DNA of 6,678 nucleotides from Acidobacteriota bacterium (lineage in GTDB: Bacteria > Acidobacteriota > Terriglobia > 20CM-2-55-15): assembly GCA_003222755.1 (NCBI GenBank), contig QHXA01000296.1:1-6678 (forward strand), given 5' to 3'. Below are positions 1 through 6,400 of this stretch, piece after piece. Made by a program: the position numbers and the translations under genes. How positions within the stretch are numbered: the first letter of the stretch is position 1; each line of letters begins with the position of its first letter. Under the pieces are notes generated by a model. That model was given only the letters and a program-made list of their open reading frames with translations. It had not been told where the DNA came from and did no database searches.

Positions 1-1854
1 CCGTGTCTGGCCGTCGAGATATTCATAAGCCAGCTTATTCGCGTCGAGTTGTTTCTTTACGATCGCCAGGAAGCTTGTGAACTGTGAAAACACCAGAGCC
101 TTGTGTCCTTCGGAAACGACTTCGATGAGCTGGGCAACGAGCGAATCGACTTTCGAACTCGACTCGGGCAGGCGCTTCTTATCGATCAGGCCGGGGTGAC
201 ACGCTGCCTGCCGAAGGCGCAGGAGCGCTTCAGCCACTCTTCGGGCAACAGCCCGAAGGATCCATCGCCCAGCCGGACCATATCCTCGCCGCGCCCCAAA
301 GCTTTCAGGAGTTCCGGCAATGCGAGTTGTTCGCCTTCAAACTCGGCGTGACCGTTTAGTTCGAACCAGTCGATATTGGAGGTGACGTCAATCCTGCAGG
401 CGCCTGCTTTGCGGTAGAGGTTGCCTTCCGCCTCGACGCGCCACCCTTCAGACACTAACTGCCGGACCAGCGCAGGGACGCGCGACGTCGAAACCTCCCA
501 CTTACCGCGGCCGAGACTGTATTCGGATGTTCGGTACACACCCAGAAGATTCAGCCGGTTCCGGGCTTGCTCTTCGGCGGTGCACCAGCCGGCCGGTTGC
601 CTGGTCGTCCACGACCGAGGCCTTTTGCGCTTCGGGGACTATAACCGAGCCGTAGTCGAAAGCGACTTCGCAACACAGTCTCGGCGCGCTGTACTGCGGC
701 TTCGAAATCCTCAAGATTGGCGGATTCGCAAAACGGCCGGGATGAATCGTTATCTCCTCCGGGAGTTCAATTGAAGGAAGCACGGAAAATTGAGCAATCT
801 CCGCCATGAACTCGAGTCTGTTGGCGAATGGCACCGCTAAATCACCCGTTCTTCGAAGCAACAAGGCCCATTGGAGACCGTGGCCTTCATCGAGCCGAGC
901 CACGTGATCCGGGAAAAAGACGAGACCGGGAATCAGAAGTCTCGGTTCGGAGACCGGCAGTTGTTTGCCGTCCCGTTTCAACCACCCACTGACAACAAAC
1001 ACCTCAGCTTGTTCATCCTTCCTGACAGTTACTTCCAGTTTCCACGGCTCTGCGTCGTCCCAATGCAGCGGCTGAAACTTGTCCGGCAACCCCGATGGCT
1101 CCAGCATGAATCGTCCCGTGGCACACAGCATCGGGATCAACAGATCGTAGGCCCCACGCGGAACCCGGCGCTTCGATTTGACGCTGTCGGGGTCCGGGAT
1201 AAAGTTCGAGTACGAACCAGACGTGACGTCGCTTCCTAGAATGCCAAGCAGCTTCCGGTCGACTTCATCAAGCTGGGAGACGCATCGAATTTCGATTTCA
1301 TGCCAGTTCGGCCTGCCCCAGCCGCCATCCTTCTTTAACCGGCTCACTTCGACCTGAACAATCAAGGCACTGCGGTGAATGCATTCCTCCGAATCGACCG
1401 TATAGAAGATCTGGCGGGGCGGTTCAGTGAAGCCGCTCCACGCAGGCGCGACTCGCTCCCGCAACGCGGACAATTCTGTCTTCCAGGGCGTCGGCTTTTC
1501 CGGCCTGGAAGGCGGTTCGAACTGCACGGCAGCAGCTCCCTTGACGCCTTCAAGCCGGATCGACGGCCAGCGCATCGTCTCAATTCGTGACAGATGTCCG
1601 CCGGACTCCGCTGCGGCCAGCCCAGCCCAGATGTGCGAGCAGAACACGCGCTTTTCCCGCGCCGGACAGTCGCAACAGACCACAACCGCATTACCCGCCA
1701 CATAAATGCTCACGACATGCTGCGTCCCATCGTTGATGAACGCTCGAAATTCAGTGTTCGTTCCGCAAGTGACCTTAATCTTCCCCGAATATCTGGCGGC
1801 GCTGTTCCGGATTTGCGAGGAAACGGTGTCCTTCAGTCGATAAAGCCATCGCAC
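1..1854 (-). pseudogene. Broken SWIM-domain SNF2-family helicase, 3' end beyond the left edge
   Basis: The remains of a Swi2/Snf2 DNA translocase, read across three segments. From a GTG at 1854, one frame runs to about 585. It carries a SWIM zinc finger at residues 61-74 (CDC, eight residues, CSH), then a long beta-rich region ending in AFDYGSVIVPE, typical of bacterial SNF2-associated domains. A frame change at about 572-585 moves the homology to a second frame (AEEQARNRLNLLGV, then SEGWRVEAEG, then DGSFGLLPEEWLKR). At 225-231 the homology returns to the first frame, directly inside the C-terminal helicase lobe (EALLRLRQAACHPGLID, then KALVFSQFTSFL, then YEYLDGQTR) and continues past the window. 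No Walker A, DEAH or LTGTP motif lies between, so roughly 300-400 residues of the ATPase lobe are missing. Catalysis by this product should be impossible. The GTG start has no clear ribosome binding site, but an in-frame stop lies just upstream and the N-terminal homology begins there. The domain calls are confident; the exact original start is not. Confidence 0.88.
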
Positions 1855-2327
1855 GGCCCGATATCATAAAACAGAATCGTCGCGAAACGCCGGAGCGTGC
1901 GAAGGCGCTTCTATTTCCGCAATCACGGTAATTGAAGCGGCCTTTTCGAATCGATGACAACGCCACTGGTCCAGTGCCCCGATTGGTGGACGAATAGTGG
2001 GCCGCGCGTGTGCCCTAGCACATAACGGTCATCACTGTCGGTAACGGCAAGCGATAGCTGGCGGCCGTCAAGCTGAGGTTGTTTGGCAAGCGGTTGGCAA
2101 GCTGCCGCTCCTGCGCAAGCAGCGGCCATCCTAAACACCCGGGCGTCGAGGTCAGCAGCATCACTGCCAAGAAAACCAACCAAAGTTGCCGCGGAGCGGC
2201 TAGCCAGTCGCGAAGCATGGCGCGGCATATCAGGGAAACAGTCCGACGCGGACCACTATTGTCCAAGGGCTGGCGGATATTGCTGCTTCATACGCAGAGA
2301 TCAGCAATTTTCAATCGGGCAGAACCC
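1855..2327. other. Gap between divergent SNF2 genes, no intact gene seen
   Basis: This stretch of about 470 bp separates the broken minus-strand SNF2 gene from the intact plus-strand one. The frame of the intact gene stays open upstream to about 2079, but that extension is rich in Ser, Arg and Cys and lacks the family pattern that begins after 2328, so I do not count it as coding. The only coding-like signal is the minus-strand membrane-protein fragment at 1923-2218. A promoter for the intact gene must lie here, but I found no convincing -35/-10 pair. On the minus strand TATGAT (complement of 1863-1868) resembles a -10 box but would give an almost leaderless transcript of the broken gene. Confidence 0.6.
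1923..2218 (-). pseudogene. Possible decayed fragment of a membrane sensor protein (sensor-kinase-like N-terminus)
   Basis: An ATG at 2216-2218 opens a 67-codon reading frame ending at 2015. Its product begins MLRDWLAAPRQ and continues with one clear hydrophobic segment (about residues 12-30, LWLVFLAVMLLTS) followed by LLAQERQLANR. This is the layout of the N-terminus of transmembrane histidine kinases: a short basic start, one membrane helix and a charged coil. The overlapping frame to 1923 then reads LSLAVTDSDDRYVLGHT, which could be part of an extracytoplasmic sensor domain displaced by a frameshift. No kinase core is present. It lies upstream of the broken SNF2 gene on the same strand. 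The resemblance is by eye and the fragment is short; it could be chance coding in a non-coding gap. Confidence 0.3.
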
Positions 2328-5216
2328 ATGAGTAAACCGCTACGCAAGGACCATAAGAAGACTGCATCAAAGCCAACTTTCAACGGATGGAACACGACTG
2401 ACGAGGACGAGATCGCAAGACGCCGCCTTCGTGCGTCGCTGGATGCAATGAAGATCGACCCGCTGGAGCCGGATCATCCGATCTACGGGACATTTTCGGT
2501 GAGATCGCTTAAAGCCAGATTCGAGAATTTGTCCTATTCGGTGGAGATCCGGTCGCTGTCCGAGTTTCGGAATTCCTGCACTTGTCCCGATTACAACGTT
2601 AATGGGCTGGGTACATGCAAGCACATCGAAGCTGACATCGAAGCTGTGCTGGCCCATGTTCGAAAGAACCATTCAGAGCTTATCAAGGACAACGCCGCTT
2701 CGCCGCGAATCGAAATCTATCTCTTACGGCGAGGTGCGCCGGAGATCCGGATCGCATGGCCGGAGATCGTGCCGATTACTGGCCGGCGGCTTGCTGCGGA
2801 ATTTTTTTCGAGCGCAGGCGCGCTTCTTGGCGATCCTGTCGCCTCCGTTCCCGCGCTGAGCCGGGCAATCGCAGCGCTTCCACCGCGTACCCGCGGACTG
2901 TTCCGAATCGGGCGCGATGTGGAAGAGTGGGTTTCCGCGCTGCGCGGCCGTCAGGAGAAGCTGAAATCCCGAGACAGCTTTCTGCGCGACGTACGCGACA
3001 AGAAGCAAGCGCTGGAGTTCCTCAAGGTCCCGCTCTACCCATATCAGCAAGAAGGCATGCTGCATTTAGCCTTCAACGAGCGCGCGCTGCTTGCAGACGA
3101 AATGGGACTTGGCAAGACGGTGCAGGCGATTGCCGCCTGCGAGCTTCTCCGCCGGACGCGGAGAATCGAGCGTGTACTGGTGGTTTCGCCGGCCTCGCTG
3201 AAGACGGAATGGGAGGAACAGATCGCCAAGTTCACCGGGTTGCCCGCGCGAATAATATGGGGCCCGCGAGCGGAGCGTCTCAAGTTATACCGCGAGCCGT
3301 CGTTCTTCTATCTCGTCATTTACGAACAAGTACGCATGGACGTCGAGGAGATGGGACACCTGATCGCACCGGACGTCGTAATTCTCGACGAAGCGCAGCG
3401 CATTAAAAACTGGCAAACGGCCACAGCCAATGCTGTAAAGAAATTGTCGAGCCCGTATGCGTTTGTGCTCACCGGCACGCCGCTGGAGAATCGCATTGAC
3501 GAGATCTACTCCATTTTTCAGATGATCGATCCACATGTTCTTGGTCCGCTGTTCCGGTTCAACCGCGAATTCTACGATCTCGACGATCGCGGAATGCCTC
3601 AGGACTACAAAAACCTCGATGAGCTGCATCGACGCATCCGGCCGCTCATCCTGCGCCGCCGCAAAGACGAAGTGGAAGACCAGCTGCCGAAGCGGACCAT
3701 CAACAACTATTTCGTGAAGATGGCGCCGGAACAGCAGCTGAGGTACGAGGATTACAACTTTCGCGTCGCGAAATTGCTGACCATGCTCCATAAGCGCCCG
3801 CTGACGAAAGAAGAACTCGAGTTACTGCAGAAATGGCTCGCGTGTATGCGTATGATCTGTGATACGCCTTACATTCTCGACCGCGACTGCCGCTTGAGTC
3901 CGAAGCTTACCGAGCTGGAAAGCATCCTTGAAGAGGTGCTGGTCTTGAAGGAAAACAAGGTGCTGATTTTCTCCGAGTGGGAACGCATGCTCGACCTTGT
4001 GCGCGAGACAGCAGACGCTATGGACGTCGGTTTCGCCTGGCATACCGGATCGGTGCCGCAGAAGATGCGCCGTGAAGAGATCAATCGCTTCAAGAACGAT
4101 CCGGACTGCCGGCTGATCTTATCCAGCGATTCAGGCAGCGTCGGACTAAATCTTCAAGCGGCGAACGTAGTGATCAATCTCGATCTGCCTTGGAATCCGG
4201 CCAAGCTCGAACAACGGATCGCGCGCGCGTGGCGCAAGCATCAAACGAGACCGGTCAGCGTGATCAACCTGGTGTGTGAAAACAGCATTGAACATCGCAT
4301 GCTCGGCCTTATGAGCCAGAAGCAGCAACTTGCGGATGGTGTCCTCGATGGCCGAGGCGATCTGGATTCCATCAAAATGCCGTCGGGCCGCGTGGCGTTC
4401 ATCGAACGGATACAAGAATTAATGGGAGTGGATCTCGCAAAGGCTGTTCCTGTGGCTAAGGCTGCAAAGCCCGTGGAACGGCCAACGCCGGCTGCGCTTG
4501 CGGATCCGTACGAGATGTTGCGGGACGATCTTTCGGCTCGATTGTCCGAGCGTTTGCTTCTGTTGGAAGTCTCCGGCAACGGAACGGACCGGAAGAGTGT
4601 GCTTGCTGTCGTCGATGGAGCCGCCGCCCAACTGGCGCCGGTCATCGAAAAGTCTCTGCGGGATCGCTTCGGAGAAAACGGCAATGCGCCCCTTCTGGAA
4701 ATCCTGGATCGCCATACCTACGAAACTATCAACAAGCTCCTGGATTCCGGCGTCTTCAAGCGAAGCGCGCCTCACGTGCGGCTTCACCAAAGCCCGCTGT
4801 TGGCCGATGCCACTTCTGTGTTGCGCGAGCGCCGCCGATCCGAGGCATGGAAGATTTTCGAAGCCGCCGATCGGAAAATGCGGATGTCCGCGCTTCTCGT
4901 CGATGGCGGTTTCCCGGTCGAATCGCTCCCAAGCGTCCATGAAGCCGTCCGAACAGGCCTGCGTGCATTGTGTTACTTCAGCGGAATTGACGAAGCGGCG
5001 AAACAAGACCACCAGCCGTCAGCCCAAATCCTGCATTCGCAATTCATCACCTCCGGCCTCATTCCGGACAACGCCGAGTCGATTCTGGCGAGACTGAAAG
5101 AATCGATGACTCACGATGTTGAGATTACGGACCAGCTTGCGCGCGAACTATATCGAGCTGCGAGTCTCATCCACGAACACGCGCACATTGCGCTAAACAA
5201 GGCGGCCTTCGTTTAA
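2328..5216 (+). CDS. SWIM zinc-finger SNF2 ATPase with C-terminal HEPN-like extension
   Basis: A 962-residue Swi2/Snf2 superfamily 2 ATPase, expected to use ATP to translocate on or remodel double-stranded DNA or RNA-DNA complexes in the cytoplasm. Order of parts: SWIM zinc finger at residues 84-99 (CTC, ten residues, CKH); Walker A DEMGLGKT 257-264; motif Ia VVSPASLKTEW 285-295; motif II DEAQ 354-357; motif III LTGTP 381-385; LILRRRKDEVEDQLPKR 440-456; C-lobe start KVLIFSEW 544-551; motif V SSDSGSVGLNLQ 599-610; motif VI QRIARAWRKHQ 629-639. Key catalytic residues are present, though motif VI departs from the usual QRxGRxxRxGQ. Residues about 700-962 are an extension not needed for the ATPase: an Ala/Pro linker, an alpha/beta segment (about 740-815) and a helical end (about 836-955) resembling HEPN domains (HSQFITSGLIP). 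The ATG at 2328 is chosen because family-like sequence (NGWNTTDEDEIARRRLRA) starts soon after it; its ribosome binding site is weak. It stands alone, divergent from the broken SNF2 gene and 230 bp before the toxin-antitoxin operon. Confidence 0.93.
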   Translation: MSKPLRKDHKKTASKPTFNGWNTTDEDEIARRRLRASLDAMKIDPLEPDHPIYGTFSVRSLKARFENLSYSVEIRSLSEFRNSCTCPDYNVNGLGTCKHIEADIEAVLAHVRKNHSELIKDNAASPRIEIYLLRRGAPEIRIAWPEIVPITGRRLAAEFFSSAGALLGDPVASVPALSRAIAALPPRTRGLFRIGRDVEEWVSALRGRQEKLKSRDSFLRDVRDKKQALEFLKVPLYPYQQEGMLHLAFNERALLADEMGLGKTVQAIAACELLRRTRRIERVLVVSPASLKTEWEEQIAKFTGLPARIIWGPRAERLKLYREPSFFYLVIYEQVRMDVEEMGHLIAPDVVILDEAQRIKNWQTATANAVKKLSSPYAFVLTGTPLENRIDEIYSIFQMIDPHVLGPLFRFNREFYDLDDRGMPQDYKNLDELHRRIRPLILRRRKDEVEDQLPKRTINNYFVKMAPEQQLRYEDYNFRVAKLLTMLHKRPLTKEELELLQKWLACMRMICDTPYILDRDCRLSPKLTELESILEEVLVLKENKVLIFSEWERMLDLVRETADAMDVGFAWHTGSVPQKMRREEINRFKNDPDCRLILSSDSGSVGLNLQAANVVINLDLPWNPAKLEQRIARAWRKHQTRPVSVINLVCENSIEHRMLGLMSQKQQLADGVLDGRGDLDSIKMPSGRVAFIERIQELMGVDLAKAVPVAKAAKPVERPTPAALADPYEMLRDDLSARLSERLLLLEVSGNGTDRKSVLAVVDGAAAQLAPVIEKSLRDRFGENGNAPLLEILDRHTYETINKLLDSGVFKRSAPHVRLHQSPLLADATSVLRERRRSEAWKIFEAADRKMRMSALLVDGGFPVESLPSVHEAVRTGLRALCYFSGIDEAAKQDHQPSAQILHSQFITSGLIPDNAESILARLKESMTHDVEITDQLARELYRAASLIHEHAHIALNKAAFV

Positions 5217-5404
5217 GATTTTGCGCTATTCGTTACGCTCGTAGAACTCCCACGGCGGCCAACCATGCGGAAAGCTTCCATTCTGAGGATCACATTCGGC
5301 AGAGGAGCGGAAAGCATGGCGATTCCGTTCAAAAAACCGAAATCATGACGGCAGTGCCGGTTCGGCGACGCGGCGTGGGAGAGACTGAAGCCCCGGCTGA
5401 TCCG
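5217..5404. other. Intergenic stretch between SNF2 gene and toxin-antitoxin promoter
   Basis: No intact gene is visible. There is no clear terminator hairpin with a T-run after the SNF2 stop. A minus-strand frame without a start codon (5342 to 5226) ends in the residues GWPPWEFYERNE before a stop, which might be the tail of a lost gene. It is only about 39 codons long, so chance cannot be excluded. Confidence 0.5.
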
Positions 5405-5413
5405 TGCTACAAT
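5405..5413 (+). promoter_or_regulatory. Likely extended -10 promoter of the toxin-antitoxin operon
   Basis: TGCTACAAT combines a TG extension with a near-consensus -10 box (TACAAT, 5408-5413). The -35 position at 17 bp spacing reads CTGAAG (5385-5390), a weak match, which is usual for extended -10 promoters. Transcription would start near 5420 and leave a leader of about 27 nt before the antitoxin start at 5447. Antitoxins of such pairs commonly repress their own promoter, but I see no clear inverted-repeat operator here. Confidence 0.5.
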
Positions 5414-5432
5414 CCCCATGGTGTTGTGATAC

Positions 5433-5437
5433 AGGAG
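5433..5437 (+). promoter_or_regulatory. Ribosome binding site that fixes the antitoxin start
   Basis: AGGAG lies nine bases before the ATG at 5447. The reading frame is open upstream to 5345, but the upstream residues lack family-like sequence, so this site decides the start. A GTG directly before the ATG (5444-5446) is a less likely alternative. Confidence 0.7.
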
Positions 5438-5446
5438 CAGATTGTG

Positions 5447-5707
5447 ATGAAAAGTGGCGCGCGCAAGTTAAAGGACATACTGACAATCGCGAAAGAGAAA
5501 GGTCTATTTCGTGGAGCGCGAACCAAAATGGTACGAGGTCGTATGCCTGAAGCTCTTGTGAGTAAGGCGAAAGCCCGCACGGGTATACAGTCGGACACAG
5601 AGCTCCTTGAAGTCGCTTTAGCAAACCTGGCAGTAGCGGATGATTACCCTGAGTGGCTGCTCTCTCGGAGGGGCACAGTCAGTCCGGATGTCGACCTTGA
5701 GTTGTGA
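5447..5707 (+). CDS. Type II antitoxin, VapB-like, partner of a PIN toxin
   Basis: An 86-residue, basic-to-acidic small protein. Its middle (GRMPEALVSKAKARTGIQSDTELLEVALANLA compressed: GRMPEALV, then AKARTGIQSDTELLEVALAN) has the strand-helix-helix look of ribbon-helix-helix antitoxins, and its acidic tail (DDYPEWLLSRRGTVSPDVDLEL) is the type of segment that wraps the toxin. The expected role is to bind and neutralise the downstream PIN ribonuclease and, together with it, to repress the operon promoter. It has a good Shine-Dalgarno sequence nine bases upstream and overlaps the toxin start by 20 bp, indicating coupled translation. The N-terminal 30 residues (KLKDILTIAKEKGLFRGARTKMV) are basic and precede the probable DNA-binding strand. 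The assignment rests on the small size, the pattern and the toxin neighbour; the exact antitoxin family is not certain. Confidence 0.75.
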   Translation: MKSGARKLKDILTIAKEKGLFRGARTKMVRGRMPEALVSKAKARTGIQSDTELLEVALANLAVADDYPEWLLSRRGTVSPDVDLEL

Positions 5708-6260
5708 TTTTGAGCGAGCCTCGCGGCGGTTAAAGCCGCACAAACACCGGCGCCAGCTAAAGCAGCGGCAAGAGTCAGAACTTTCCTTCCTTGGCACTAG
5801 TTCTGAGAAGTCTCGCTCTTTGCTCTACGACACGACGGTGTACGTAGACATTCTGCAAGGGCGGTTTCCTGTAATCTTGGAACCAATGCTGCGAGCAGCA
5901 GATGCGTGGCATTCTAGTGTGGCTGAAAACGAACTAGTGGCGGCCTGCGCTTTACTGAATCCGGCTCACGCCAACACTCGAGATGCCGTCAAGCAAATCA
6001 TCGCGATGATTGATCGAATGCCGCAGCATCGCTTGATCTCCCCGGACCGCGAGATATGGCGCGATGCTGGAATCCTCACCGGCACTATTGCCCGCCTTCA
6101 ACGAGTACCCAAGTCGGACCGGCGCCGCATTTTAAACGACGCATTGATTTTCGCGACCGCGCGCAAGCACGGGCACACAGTCCTGACGAGGAATATTGTC
6201 GACTTCGATTTCCTCCATCAATTAGATGCGTCCGGCCGCGTCATGTTTTACAGAATTTGA
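5688..6260 (+). CDS. PIN-domain ribonuclease toxin, VapC-like
   Basis: A 190-residue PIN-fold protein, expected to be a magnesium-dependent endoribonuclease that blocks growth by cutting RNA when its antitoxin is lost. The PIN core begins at residue 45: LLYDTTVYVD supplies D48 (and D54), SSVAENEL supplies E82, RRILNDALIFATARKHG supplies N150 and D151, and VLTRNIVDFDFL supplies N169, D172 and D174. The acidic active site therefore looks complete. It is longer than the usual VapC of about 130-140 residues because of a 44-residue basic N-terminal extension (FERASRRLKPHKHRRQLKQRQ) before the fold; I recall PIN toxins that keep this FERASRRL leader, so it seems a subfamily trait and not an error. 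The ATG at 5688 is chosen because it lies inside the antitoxin end and includes the leader; GGAGGGG at 5667-5673 is rather far upstream, and a TTG at 5697 is an alternative. The second gene of the operon. Confidence 0.86.
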   Translation: MSTLSCDFERASRRLKPHKHRRQLKQRQESELSFLGTSSEKSRSLLYDTTVYVDILQGRFPVILEPMLRAADAWHSSVAENELVAACALLNPAHANTRDAVKQIIAMIDRMPQHRLISPDREIWRDAGILTGTIARLQRVPKSDRRRILNDALIFATARKHGHTVLTRNIVDFDFLHQLDASGRVMFYRI

Positions 6261-6313
6261 TCTATTTGGCCTTGGGGGAGTGGCGGAGTTGATCCGGTGG
6301 CCTCGGACCGGTG

Positions 6314-6322
6314 TGCTATGCT
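6314..6322 (+). promoter_or_regulatory. Possible extended -10 promoter of the amidohydrolase gene
   Basis: TGCTATGCT has the TG extension and a TATGCT box that matches four of six consensus positions. A transcript would start near 6328, about 70 nt before the amidohydrolase start. No good -35 box is seen at normal spacing. A small inverted repeat (CCGGT at 6294-6298, ACCGG at 6307-6311) lies just upstream and could be a regulator site or chance. Confidence 0.3.
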
Positions 6323-6400
6323 CTGCAAGCGGATCACACAGCGCTCGGCGTAGCAGTCCAACGCAGATGCAAAATCCGAGCCGAATCCAAGGTAGACGCC

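Noticed and set aside
871..1239. Open plus-strand frame opposite the broken SNF2 gene
   Set aside because: It is the antisense shadow of clear SNF2-associated coding sequence on the minus strand and has no family-like pattern or ribosome binding site.
2079..2327. Upstream extension of the intact SNF2 frame from a TTG at 2079 (83 extra residues)
   Set aside because: The extra residues are low in family-like pattern and rich in Ser, Arg and Cys, overlap the minus-strand membrane-protein relic, and the family-like N-terminus begins just after the ATG at 2328.
5264..5347. Small plus-strand frame of 27 codons beginning MRKASILRITFGRG
   Set aside because: No ribosome binding site, no recognisable pattern, and the length is expected by chance.
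5723..5739. Hairpin GCGGC/GCCGC with a 7-base loop after the antitoxin stop
   Set aside because: It lies inside the toxin coding sequence, has no T-run, and a 5 bp stem is common by chance in GC-rich DNA, so it is not called a terminator.
6274..6345. tRNA-Ser/Leu-like stretch (GGGGGAGTGGCGGAGTTG, then a CCGGT/ACCGG stem)
   Set aside because: The start resembles a tRNA acceptor and D-arm and there is a 5 bp stem, but there is no T-arm (no GGTTCGA-type loop) and no matching 3' acceptor strand.
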